Positions 50,842-58,310 of a DNA stretch of 58,310 bases are shown here, one piece after another. The translations under genes were made by a program, and so were the position numbers. The stretch spans positions 1 through 58,310 of the forward strand of contig JAFTST010000036.1 in assembly GCA_017467165.1 (NCBI GenBank), read 5' to 3'. Source of the DNA: Clostridia bacterium. GTDB lineage: Bacteria > Bacillota > Clostridia > Oscillospirales > CAG-272. Under the pieces are notes generated by a model. The model saw only the letters and a list, made by a program, of their open reading frames with translations. It searched no databases and was not told the DNA's origin. Within the stretch, counting starts at the first letter, position 1, and each line of letters starts with the position of its first letter.

Positions 50842-53800
50842 TTAGCTGTCGATAGTAGAGATGGTTATAGTGATATCCTCAAGCACGTCGAGAAGAACTC
50901 TCACCGTGTCAAGCGAGGTGAAGATGGTGGTGTTGGTTTCGATAGCGAGGCGGCGTATCTCGTAGCCGTCCTTCTGTTGGTCTGACGAGTTGAGGTTAGA
51001 GGTGTTGATAACGTACGCTATATGTCCGTTTCTTATAGCCTCGGGGATATCGCTACTGCCGTCGCTAATCTTTTTCTTGACACGGGTGCGTATTCCGTGC
51101 TCCTTTAAGAATGCGGCGGTGCCGCTTGTCGCCTCGATATTGAAGCCAAGGCTGTAGAAGCGCCTGATAAGAGGAAGAGCCTCCTCCTTATCCTCGTCAG
51201 CTATGGTAACGAGCACCGTGCCGTAGTTCTGAACCGTCATTCCCGATGCCTGAAGAGCCTTGTAGAATGCTCGGTAGAGGTCATCGTCATAGCCGATCGC
51301 CTCGCCCGTGGATTTCATCTCGGGGGATAGGTAGGCGTCTATTCCGTTGATTTTCTTGAAGGAGAAGACGGGAACCTTGCAGTACCATCTCTTTTTCTCC
51401 TCGGGGTACAGGCAGAAGATTCCCTGCTCCTTCAGTGACCTGCCTAGGATAACCTCGGTAGCTATATCCGCGAGCGAGTAGCCCGTGGATTTCGAGAGGA
51501 AGGGAACGGTTCTTGAGGAACGCGGGTTAACCTCTATGACGTACACGTCCTCCTTATCGTCGACGATAAACTGAATATTGAAAAGACCTATTATTCCTAT
51601 ACCTAGTCCGAGCTTTTTCGAGTAGGTGAGTATCTTGCCCTTGACCTTATCGGATATAGAGAAGGCGGGGTAGACCGAGATGCTGTCGCCCGAATGTACG
51701 CCGGTGCGCTCAACGAGCTCCATAATTCCCGCGACGAAAACGTCCTGTCCGTCGCATATCGCGTCAACCTCTACCTCCTTGCCCTGAATGTAGTGGTCCA
51801 CGAGCACGGGCTTGTCCTCGTCAATCTCAACCGCTGTGCGCAGGTAGTGACGGAGCTGGTCCTCGTTTCCTACGAGCTGCATAGCCCTGCCCCCGAGCAC
51901 GAAGGAGGGGCGGACGAGCACAGGATAGCCTATTTCTCCGGCAACCTTGACGCCGTCCTCGATTTTGGTTACCGCTCTGCCCTTGGGCTGGGGAATTTCA
52001 AGCTCCTCGAGTATTTTCTCGAAGGTGTCGCGGTTTTCCGCGCGGTCAATAGCCTCGCAGTCGGTACCGATTATCCTGACTCCGCGCGCTGCCAGGGGGG
52101 CGGCGAGATTTATCGCGGTCTGGCCTCCGAGAGATGCTATAACTCCCTCGGGATTTTCAAACTCGATAACGTTCATAACGTCCTCGACCGTCAGCGGCTC
52201 AAAGTACAGCTTGTCCGAGGTGGTGTAGTCTGTGGAGACGGTCTCGGGGTTGTTGTTGATGATAATTGCCTCGAAGCCGCAGGCGCGAATTGTGTTGACA
52301 GCGTGGACGGTGGAGTAGTCGAACTCAACGCCCTGACCGATTCTGATAGGACCTGCGCCAAGCACTACAACCTTTCTTCTGTCAGTCAGCCTTGACTGAT
52401 TTTCTCCGCTGAAGGACGAGTAGAAGTAGGGGATGTAGGAGCCGACGTGTGCCGTGTCAACCATACGGAACACGGGGATAATACCTGCCGACCTTCTTGC
52501 TTCAACAACCTTGAGCTCGGTGGTTTTCCAGAGCCTCGATATATATTTGTCGGAGAAGCCCATAGCCTTCGCTGCGCGCAGAATCTCTGCGTTGCCCGGA
52601 TTTTCTCCAAGAAGGCTCTCCATATCCGTGATTTTTTTGAAGGACTCGAGGAAGTAGGGGGTGATCATAGTCACCGCGTGCAGCTCCTCAACCGTATGTC
52701 CGCGGCGGAGCAGCTCCGCTATGGCGAAGGCGTTGTCGTCGTGGAAATCACTTATATATCCGAGGATTTCTCCGTCGGATTTTTCGTCGAACTTGGTCAT
52801 ATGAAGGTGGCACACGCCAATTTCCAGCGAGCGCACAGATTTAAGAATACACTCCTCAAGGTTTGAGCCGATGCCCATACACTCTCCCGTAGCCTTCATC
52901 TGCGTTCCGAGCTTGTTGGAAACCGAGGTGAATTTGTCGAAGGGAAAGCGGGGAAACTTCGCCACGACGTAGTCAAGCGAGGGCTCGAAGGAAGCCTTAG
53001 TGCCCGCGACCTCAATCTCGTCAAGAGTCATACCTACTGCTATTTTGGCGGTTACTCTCGCTATCGGATAGCCCGAGGCCTTGGATGCGAGCGCAGAGGA
53101 GCGGGAAACTCTGGGATTGACCTCGATAAGATAATATTCCGACGAGGTGGGGTTAAGAGCGAACTGTACGTTGCAGCCGCCCTCTATTTTGAGAGCCTTT
53201 ATTAGCTTTATAGCCGAGTCGTTGAGCATTTTCAGGTCGTGGTCGCTGAGGGTCATTATAGGAGCTACTACCATGCTGTCTCCGGTGTGAACGCCGACGG
53301 GGTCGATGTTTTCCATACCGCATATGGTGATGGCGTTGTCCTCGCCGTCGCGCATAACCTCAAATTCTATCTCCTTATATCCGCGAACGCTCTTTTCTAC
53401 AAGCACCTGGTGCACGGGAGACGCCGCGAGCGCTCCTACCGCGAGCTCACAGAGCTCGTCCTTGTTATAAGCGAAGCCTCCGCCCGTTCCGCCGAGGGTG
53501 AATGCAGGGCGCAGAACCACGGGATAGCCTATTTTCTCCGCCGCGGAAACCGCCTCGTCAAGAGTGTTGGCTATATCGGAGGGGATAACCGGCTCGCCTA
53601 TGGACTCGCACAGCTCCTTGAACAGCTCTCTGTCCTCGGCGCGCTCAATGCTCTCGCTGGAGGTGCCGAGTAGCTTAACGCCGGTCTCGCGCAGGATACC
53701 CTTCTTTTCAAGCTGCATAGCGAGGTTAAGACCCGTCTGTCCGCCAATTCCGGGGACGATAGCGTCGGGACGCTCGTATCTTATAATCTTCGCCACGTAT

Positions 53801-54015
53801 TCAAGCGTCAGGGGCTCCATATAGACCTTGTCAGCTATGGTGGTGTCGGTCATTATGGTAGCTGGGTTGGAGTTGACGAGAATAACCTCATAGCCCTCCT
53901 CCTTGAGAGCCAGACACGCCTGCGTGCCTGCGTAGTCGAATTCCGCAGCCTGACCTATGACGATAGGACCTGAGCCTATAATCATAATTCTCTTGAGATC
54001 GGTTCTTTTAGCCAT
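50842..54015 (-). CDS. carB: Carbamoyl-phosphate synthase large subunit
   Basis: 1057 residues, complete. Two ATP-grasp halves: the first begins with MIIGSGPIVIGQAAEFDYAG, the second with VVLGAGPIRIGQGVEFDYS; PRVSRSSALASKASGYPIA and NPRSSRTVPFLSKSTGYSLA are the paired metal loops. The C-terminal MGS-like allosteric domain (TGVLVTIADEDKEEAL, RTRVKKKISDG) is present. The small glutaminase subunit CarA is not encoded in this window. Confidence 0.97.
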   Translation of the reverse strand: MAKRTDLKRIMIIGSGPIVIGQAAEFDYAGTQACLALKEEGYEVILVNSNPATIMTDTTIADKVYMEPLTLEYVAKIIRYERPDAIVPGIGGQTGLNLAMQLEKKGILRETGVKLLGTSSESIERAEDRELFKELCESIGEPVIPSDIANTLDEAVSAAEKIGYPVVLRPAFTLGGTGGGFAYNKDELCELAVGALAASPVHQVLVEKSVRGYKEIEFEVMRDGEDNAITICGMENIDPVGVHTGDSMVVAPIMTLSDHDLKMLNDSAIKLIKALKIEGGCNVQFALNPTSSEYYLIEVNPRVSRSSALASKASGYPIARVTAKIAVGMTLDEIEVAGTKASFEPSLDYVVAKFPRFPFDKFTSVSNKLGTQMKATGECMGIGSNLEECILKSVRSLEIGVCHLHMTKFDEKSDGEILGYISDFHDDNAFAIAELLRRGHTVEELHAVTMITPYFLESFKKITDMESLLGENPGNAEILRAAKAMGFSDKYISRLWKTTELKVVEARRSAGIIPVFRMVDTAHVGSYIPYFYSSFSGENQSRLTDRRKVVVLGAGPIRIGQGVEFDYSTVHAVNTIRACGFEAIIINNNPETVSTDYTTSDKLYFEPLTVEDVMNVIEFENPEGVIASLGGQTAINLAAPLAARGVRIIGTDCEAIDRAENRDTFEKILEELEIPQPKGRAVTKIEDGVKVAGEIGYPVLVRPSFVLGGRAMQLVGNEDQLRHYLRTAVEIDEDKPVLVDHYIQGKEVEVDAICDGQDVFVAGIMELVERTGVHSGDSISVYPAFSISDKVKGKILTYSKKLGLGIGIIGLFNIQFIVDDKEDVYVIEVNPRSSRTVPFLSKSTGYSLADIATEVILGRSLKEQGIFCLYPEEKKRWYCKVPVFSFKKINGIDAYLSPEMKSTGEAIGYDDDLYRAFYKALQASGMTVQNYGTVLVTIADEDKEEALPLIRRFYSLGFNIEATSGTAAFLKEHGIRTRVKKKISDGSSDIPEAIRNGHIAYVINTSNLNSSDQQKDGYEIRRLAIETNTTIFTSLDTVRVLLDVLEDITITISTIDS

Positions 54016-54039
54016 TTCTATTTCCTCCGATAACGGTTT

Positions 54040-55290
54040 TTAAACTAATTTTTCCCCGTCGGCATAGACGATTCTCTCGCCGATAGCGGTAAGAAGACAT
54101 CTGCCGAACACACGGACGCCCTCGTAGGGCGTGCTTCTTCCCATTGACAGGAACTCGTCGGGATTAACCGTGTATTCCTCGTCGAGCTTCCATACGGTAT
54201 ATCCCATATCACCAGAAAGACCGAAGCGCCGTCTTGGATTTATACACATAAGCTCGGCGAGCCTCTCCAGAGTGATGATACCGGGCTTCACAAGGTAGGT
54301 GTACAGCACGGGGAACGCCGTTTCAATTCCGACAACACCCATAAGGCTGCCTGCAAGTCCCCTTGACTTTTCCTCGGCGCTGTGCGGCGCGTGGTCGGTT
54401 GCTATCATATCCACCGTGCCGTCGATAATTCCCATAACGAGCGCCTCTCTGTCCTCCCGGGAGCGCAGAGGCGGGTTCATCTTGAAGCGACCGTCCTCCT
54501 CCAGCGCGCTGTCGTCGAGCGTGAGGTAGTGGGGAGCTGTTTCACAGGTGACGTCAATTCCTCTTGCCTTCGCTTTTCTGATTATCTCAACGCTTTCCTT
54601 CGTTGATACGTGGCAGACGTAGTAGGCGCAGCCCGTTTCCTCAACGAGCCTCAGGTCGCGCGATATCTGCGCCCACTCGCTCTCGGAGCATATACCCTTG
54701 TGTCCGTGAGATTTCGCATACTCGCCGTCGTGGATATATCCTCCCCCAAGAAGCGAGTTGTCCTCACAGTGAGCAACTATGATTTTGCCGAGCCGCTTCG
54801 CCTCGAGCATAGCCGCTCTCATCATATCCTCGCTCTGTACACCCCTGCCATCGTCAGAGTAGCCTGCGACGAAGGGGGCCATCTCCTCCATGTCCGAGAG
54901 GACGTTGCCTGCCTGTCCTACGGTTATCGTGCCGTAGGGGATAACGGGTATTCTCGCATCTCTGTCGATTATATCAAGCTGAACTTTAAGATTTTCAAGA
55001 CTGTCGGGCGCTGGCTTCAGATTTGGCATCGAGAAGACGGTGGTGTAGCCTCCGCGCGCACAGGCGGCGGTGCCGCTGCTGATGGTTTCCTTATAAGAAA
55101 AGCCCGGCTCCCTGAGATGAACGTGGACATCACAGAAGCCGGGGAAAATAACGGTATTGGGAATAACAGAGGAAGGGCACATAGGGGAAAAATCACCCAT
55201 AGGAGAAAGAGAGCCGTTATCGAAAAGAACGTCCTTATTCTCGAACACGCCACCGGTATATACCGCCGCATTTTTGAACAAAGCCTTCAT
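54040..55290 (-). CDS. pyrC: Dihydroorotase
   Basis: 416 residues from ATG 55290 (GGAGAGGAGCG upstream); a longer form would read through the leader. Class I dihydroorotase motifs: FCDVHVHLREPG (metal His pair), HCED, HVSTKESVEII, and MIATDHAPHSAEEK (catalytic Asp). It closes carbamoyl aspartate to dihydroorotate. First gene of the operon; its promoter is at 55387-55415. Confidence 0.95.
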   Translation of the reverse strand: MKALFKNAAVYTGGVFENKDVLFDNGSLSPMGDFSPMCPSSVIPNTVIFPGFCDVHVHLREPGFSYKETISSGTAACARGGYTTVFSMPNLKPAPDSLENLKVQLDIIDRDARIPVIPYGTITVGQAGNVLSDMEEMAPFVAGYSDDGRGVQSEDMMRAAMLEAKRLGKIIVAHCEDNSLLGGGYIHDGEYAKSHGHKGICSESEWAQISRDLRLVEETGCAYYVCHVSTKESVEIIRKAKARGIDVTCETAPHYLTLDDSALEEDGRFKMNPPLRSREDREALVMGIIDGTVDMIATDHAPHSAEEKSRGLAGSLMGVVGIETAFPVLYTYLVKPGIITLERLAELMCINPRRRFGLSGDMGYTVWKLDEEYTVNPDEFLSMGRSTPYEGVRVFGRCLLTAIGERIVYADGEKLV

Positions 55291-55347
55291 TTTCGCTCCT
55301 CTCCGAACGGCTGAGCCGAAGCCCTCACAACAACGCCGTGGAAGACG

Positions 55348-55469
55348 CACGTGTGCCCGCCCGATAAAATATCTTTTTTTCGATATATTGTATCATATAT
55401 AGCGCGGATTGTCAAGAGAAAAAACATCATTTAAGCCCTCGGTGTATAAAAGGTTTTTGGGCACACGTG
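55348..55469. repeat. 11-bp inverted repeat flanking the pyr promoter
   Basis: CACGTGTGCCC (55348-55358) and its exact reverse complement GGGCACACGTG (55459-55469) lie on either side of the pyrC promoter, 121 bases apart end to end. Confidence 0.7.
55387..55415 (-). promoter_or_regulatory. Sigma-A promoter of the pyrimidine operon
   Basis: On the minus strand: TTGACA (55410-55415), 17-base spacer ending TGA, TACAAT (55387-55392). The leader of about 90 bases shows no obvious PyrR-binding loop or terminator hairpin. Confidence 0.8.
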
Positions 55470-55512
55470 GCGTGATTTTGTGCAAAATTACATACAGGTG
55501 TCAAAGGAAGGA

Positions 55513-57306
55513 TTATTCCGCGACGAAAATATAAGGATAGACCTGCTGTGAGCCGTCGTAGACGTAGATGTCCGTTTTCGGATATCTTTTCCGAAGCTCT
55601 GAGAGCAGGACGCTTCTTTCGGCCTCTGTCGTGTCAATTCCGGCGAAGATCTCGAGGGTCAGCGTATCCGCACTCAGAATGTACTCTGCGGTTTTCATAG
55701 CGGCGGTATGCCTGTCGGGGTCTGACAGAATAATTTTCTTGCCATCAATGGCTATCGTGTCGCCCGTCCTGATAGATACGCCGTCAATATCCGCATCCCT
55801 CACTGCGGGCGAAAGAGAGACGCATCTCACCCGACCGATAGCGTCGAGCATTGAAGCCTCAAGCTCCTCGGGCTCTGCGTCGAGCGAGGCGCAGGACAGC
55901 GCCGCATAACCCTCTCCGACGCTTTTGGTCGGGATAACGGTAACGGTGGCTCCGGTGTATATATCTGCGGCACTCTCCGCCGCCAGAAGAATATTTGAGT
56001 TGTTGGGCAGAATGAAAATATGCTCTGCGCCCGCTCTTTCGCAGGCGTCGATAAGGTCCTTGGTTGACGGGTTCATCGTCTGACCTCCAACTATAACCTC
56101 GCTCGCTCCAAGGGACTTGAAAATTGAGATAAGCCCCTCGCCGCCCGCAACCGTTATCACGGCGTTTTTTCGCACGGGGGTGGATGTTTTGGCAGTTTTT
56201 TTCTCGGAGTCGGGTGATTTTTCTCCATCCTCCTTCTCGTGAGCGCTCTCGGTGTGCTGGAGCGACATATTTTCAATCTTCACACGAAGAAGCTCACCGT
56301 ACCTGTGACAGAAGCCGAGCACCGCCTCGGGTGTATGAGTGTGCACGTGGAGCTTCACTATGCTTCCGTCCTTAACCGTTACCACGGAGTCTCCTACCTC
56401 TGACAGATATTTCTTCAGCTCGTCTATGTCAAATTCCTCGGGCTTCACTCTTGATGGGAGAAGCTGCAGGAGCAGCTCGGTGCAGTATCCGTACAGACAG
56501 AGCGACTCCTCGTCAATCTCGCCGAGGGATAGCTCTGGAAGGGCTCTCTCTGTTTTTTGAACGGCTCTTTTCGGCAGAGCCTTGCCGCTCAGAACACGGT
56601 TGAATCCGTCCATTATATAGAATAGCCCGGCTCCGCCGCTGTCGACTACGTTGGCGTCCCTCAGAACCGTGAGTATCTCGGGCGTTCGCTCTACCGCGCG
56701 GTACATCTCGTCTACCAGGTCAGAAAAAAAGCTGCGTATGGTGCTGTTATCGTCGATTCTTTATACGGCGTATTCCACCGCCTCTCTCGCGACGGTGAGA
56801 ATAGTTCCCTCCGTTGGGGTCATAACCGAGCTGTAGGCTACCTCAACGCCAAGCTCCAGAGCGTGAGCGAGTGTTCTGGCATCAGCGCGCTCCACTCCCT
56901 CAAAGCCTCGCGCTACACCTGAGAAAAACTGAGAGAGAATAACTCCCGAGTTTCCCCTCGCGCCAAGCATCATTCCTCGGGCTAAAACGCGCATCACCTC
57001 TGCGACGTTGTCCGAGTCCATATCCTCTATGGCGGCAATTCCACTCTCGATAGTCATTCGCATATTGTCGCCCGTATCTCCGTCGGGCACGGGAAAGACG
57101 TTCAGCCTGTTGACCTCCTCCGCCTTGTCCGCCAGCTCTGCAGCACCACCACGCGCCATTCTTGAAAGAAGCGAGCCTCCAAGATAACGAAGACCTCCGC
57201 TCCTCTTTTTCTGTCCTCCGGAGCTCTTAACGCTTGATTTTCTCGAGCTTTTGGTCTTGCCCGACGGGGGCTTGGCTGTGGAGTGCTTTTTCTTCTTGTT
57301 TTCCAT
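55513..57306 (-). pseudogene. fakA: Fatty acid kinase FakA (DAK2/YloV), interrupted by one in-frame TAA
   Basis: Read through, 597 codons give a complete FakA: a Lys/Ser-rich leader (residues 1-45), the DAK2 ATP-binding domain (NRLNVFPVPDGDTGDNM, LGARGNSGVILSQFF, TPTEGTILTVARE), a linker, and the C-terminal FakB-binding domain (VITVAGGEGLISIFKSLG, FILPNNSNILLAA). Codon 182 (56761-56763) is TAA, between EYAV and RIDDNSTIRSFF, and the frame continues unbroken. The usual residue may be Glu, Lys or Gln. The enzyme phosphorylates FakB-bound fatty acids; the N-terminal product alone would be inactive. Start behind AAAAGGAG. Confidence 0.85.
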
Positions 57307-57342
57307 TTATCGCTCCTTTTTTGGAAGATTAAGGCGGCTCCT

Positions 57343-58209
57343 TCATCTTTTTCTGCCTATGAAGAAGAGTGCCAGAGTGCCCGGCCCCGAGTGTGCTCCG
57401 ATGACCGGTCCTACGTCAGAAATGAGGCTAACATTGACCCCGTGTCGCGTTTTTAAGATTTCAGCGAGCCTTTCTGCGTCCGAATAGCAGTCCGCGTGGG
57501 ATATGAAAACCTCGGGGGAGCCCTCAGACGACGCGAGCTCGGCAAATTTGTTCGCCAGCGCCATTACAGAAGCCTGCCTGCCCCTTGCCTTACCAACGCT
57601 GACAAGATGCCCGCCGTCGTCCATATGGAGTATAGGCTTAATTGACAGGAGATTTCCGATAGCGGCGCTTGCCGCGCTTATCCTTCCGCCCCTTTTCAGA
57701 TATACGAGGTCGTCCACGGTGAACCAGTGACACACCGAGCCGCAGATTTTCCTTGTCATCTCTGCCGCCTCGTCGAGCGTGGCTCCCTCTTTTCGTTTTC
57801 TTGCCGTCAGATAAACCAAAAGTCCAAGACCTAAAGAAGCACAGAGGCTGTCAACCGTTATTATTCTAGCCTCGGGGCGCCCCTCTCTTAGCTCCTCTGC
57901 CGCTACCGTCGCCGCCGCGTAGGTGCCGCTGAGCGCTGATGAAAAGCCGATATACAGGACGTCATACCCCTCGTCGATAGCCTCGGAAAATGCTGAGGCG
58001 AAGGATTCTTTATTAACCGCCGCCGTTCTGCCAACTCCGCCACCTCTCATTTTTTGATAGAAGGCGTCAGGGGATATTTCGTTGTTACGGTATTCAGAGC
58101 TCTCCCCCTCGAAGCGAACCGAAAGCGAAAGACATCGGACGTCAAGCTCCTCTCTTATTTCCTGCGGCAAATCCGCAGATGAATCTGTGAAAATCAGGTA
58201 TTTTCTCAT
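57343..58209 (-). CDS. fakB: DegV-family fatty-acid-binding protein (FakB)
   Basis: 288 residues from ATG 58209 (GGAAAGGATG upstream). DegV motifs: IFTDSSADLPQEI, TAAVNKESFASAF, SALSGTYAAA, VDSLCASLGLGLLV, DDLVYLKRGGRI, and GPVIGAHSGPGTLALFF, with the conserved serines and His/Arg around the fatty-acid head group. It presents a bound acyl chain to FakA for phosphorylation. It is 36 bases upstream of fakA on the same strand. Confidence 0.92.
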   Translation of the reverse strand: MRKYLIFTDSSADLPQEIREELDVRCLSLSVRFEGESSEYRNNEISPDAFYQKMRGGGVGRTAAVNKESFASAFSEAIDEGYDVLYIGFSSALSGTYAAATVAAEELREGRPEARIITVDSLCASLGLGLLVYLTARKRKEGATLDEAAEMTRKICGSVCHWFTVDDLVYLKRGGRISAASAAIGNLLSIKPILHMDDGGHLVSVGKARGRQASVMALANKFAELASSEGSPEVFISHADCYSDAERLAEILKTRHGVNVSLISDVGPVIGAHSGPGTLALFFIGRKR

Positions 58210-58310
58210 AGGCACATCCTTTCCTCTACATATTATTCGGACAAGGGCTCTATTATTCCACACGCCCCGCCCCCCCGAAAGCCCCTTATAATTATAAAAA
58301 GTATTGACAC
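58210..58310. other. Intergenic end of window
   Basis: Contains a run of seven C residues (about 58269-58275), an AT-rich stretch with a possible minus-strand -10 for fakB, and TTGACA at 58304-58309 that may be the -35 of a plus-strand gene beyond the window. Confidence 0.4.

Noticed and set aside
55291-55386. PyrR-type attenuator ahead of pyrC
   Set aside because: Only a short UUCG-capped stem is visible; no terminator or anti-terminator pair and no recognisable PyrR loop.
50593-56763. Alternative genetic code with TGA or TAA read as sense
   Set aside because: Many genes in the window end normally at TGA or TAA, and the two interruptions use different stops.

Overview
The window reads as a chromosome segment of an anaerobic, low-to-mid GC Bacillota bacterium, most likely an uncultured gut-type member of the Clostridia. 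The basis is gene content and signals: strong AGGAGG-type ribosome binding sites, sigma-A promoters with an almost invariant 17-base spacer, a PerR box with rubrerythrin, a desulfoferrodoxin, an oxygen-sensitive class III ribonucleotide reductase with NrdR boxes, a class 1B PyrD/PyrK pyrimidine route, FakA/FakB, and Na+-decarboxylase beta and gamma subunits. The genus cannot be named from sequence alone. I see no tRNA, rRNA, CRISPR array, prophage or insertion sequence.

Layout. 1-3310: end of an ABC-2 permease, then an AT-richer islet bounded by two near-identical terminators; it holds a structured RNA (about 1076-1294) with its own promoter and terminator, a double zinc-ribbon protein, a BspA-type leucine-rich-repeat lipoprotein and a TM2/zinc-ribbon membrane protein. 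3399-7243: two TMEM164/YwaF-like membrane proteins around a drug/metabolite transporter, the second overlapping a YhhN/TMEM86-like gene, which suggests ether-lipid remodelling. 7311-13000: PC4-like protein, peptidase T, M16 peptidase, alpha/beta hydrolase. 13188-17568: PerR with rubrerythrin, then a two-component system with an acetyltransferase. 17643-24160 (minus): a ribosome-protection-type GTPase fused to a Rae1-like A-site endonuclease, a PH-like membrane protein and a MacB-like ABC fusion. 24309-30286: ADP-ribosylglycohydrolase, oligoendopeptidase F, DUF1292, MFS, PHP phosphoesterase, zinc-ribbon membrane protein. 30347-36475: OadB/OadG-like pair, desulfoferrodoxin, MgtC, HD hydrolase, methionine genes metY-metA and a small protein. 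36574-38378 (minus): tandem TIR protein with a DMT transporter. 38515-41985: nrdD with tandem NrdR boxes, a small membrane protein, dusB. 42138-45273: SDR, flavin reductase, HTH and AGE epimerase in one operon. 46763-55290 (minus): de novo pyrimidine operon pyrC-carB-pyrK-pyrD-pyrF-pyrE-pyrB, without carA. 55513-58209 (minus): fakB-fakA.

How the parts work together. The pyrimidine operon covers UMP synthesis apart from the glutaminase subunit CarA, which must lie elsewhere. MetA carries the acetyl-CoA-type Glu111, so with MetY it forms the O-acetylhomoserine sulfhydrylation route. PerR, rubrerythrin and desulfoferrodoxin form an oxygen-defence set. Two important genes, pyrK and fakA, are each interrupted by one in-frame stop with the reading frame intact on both sides.

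Most notable: the GTPase-endonuclease fusion at 17643-20225, the structured RNA at 1076-1294, the TMEM164/TMEM86-like pair, and the tandem TIR protein.
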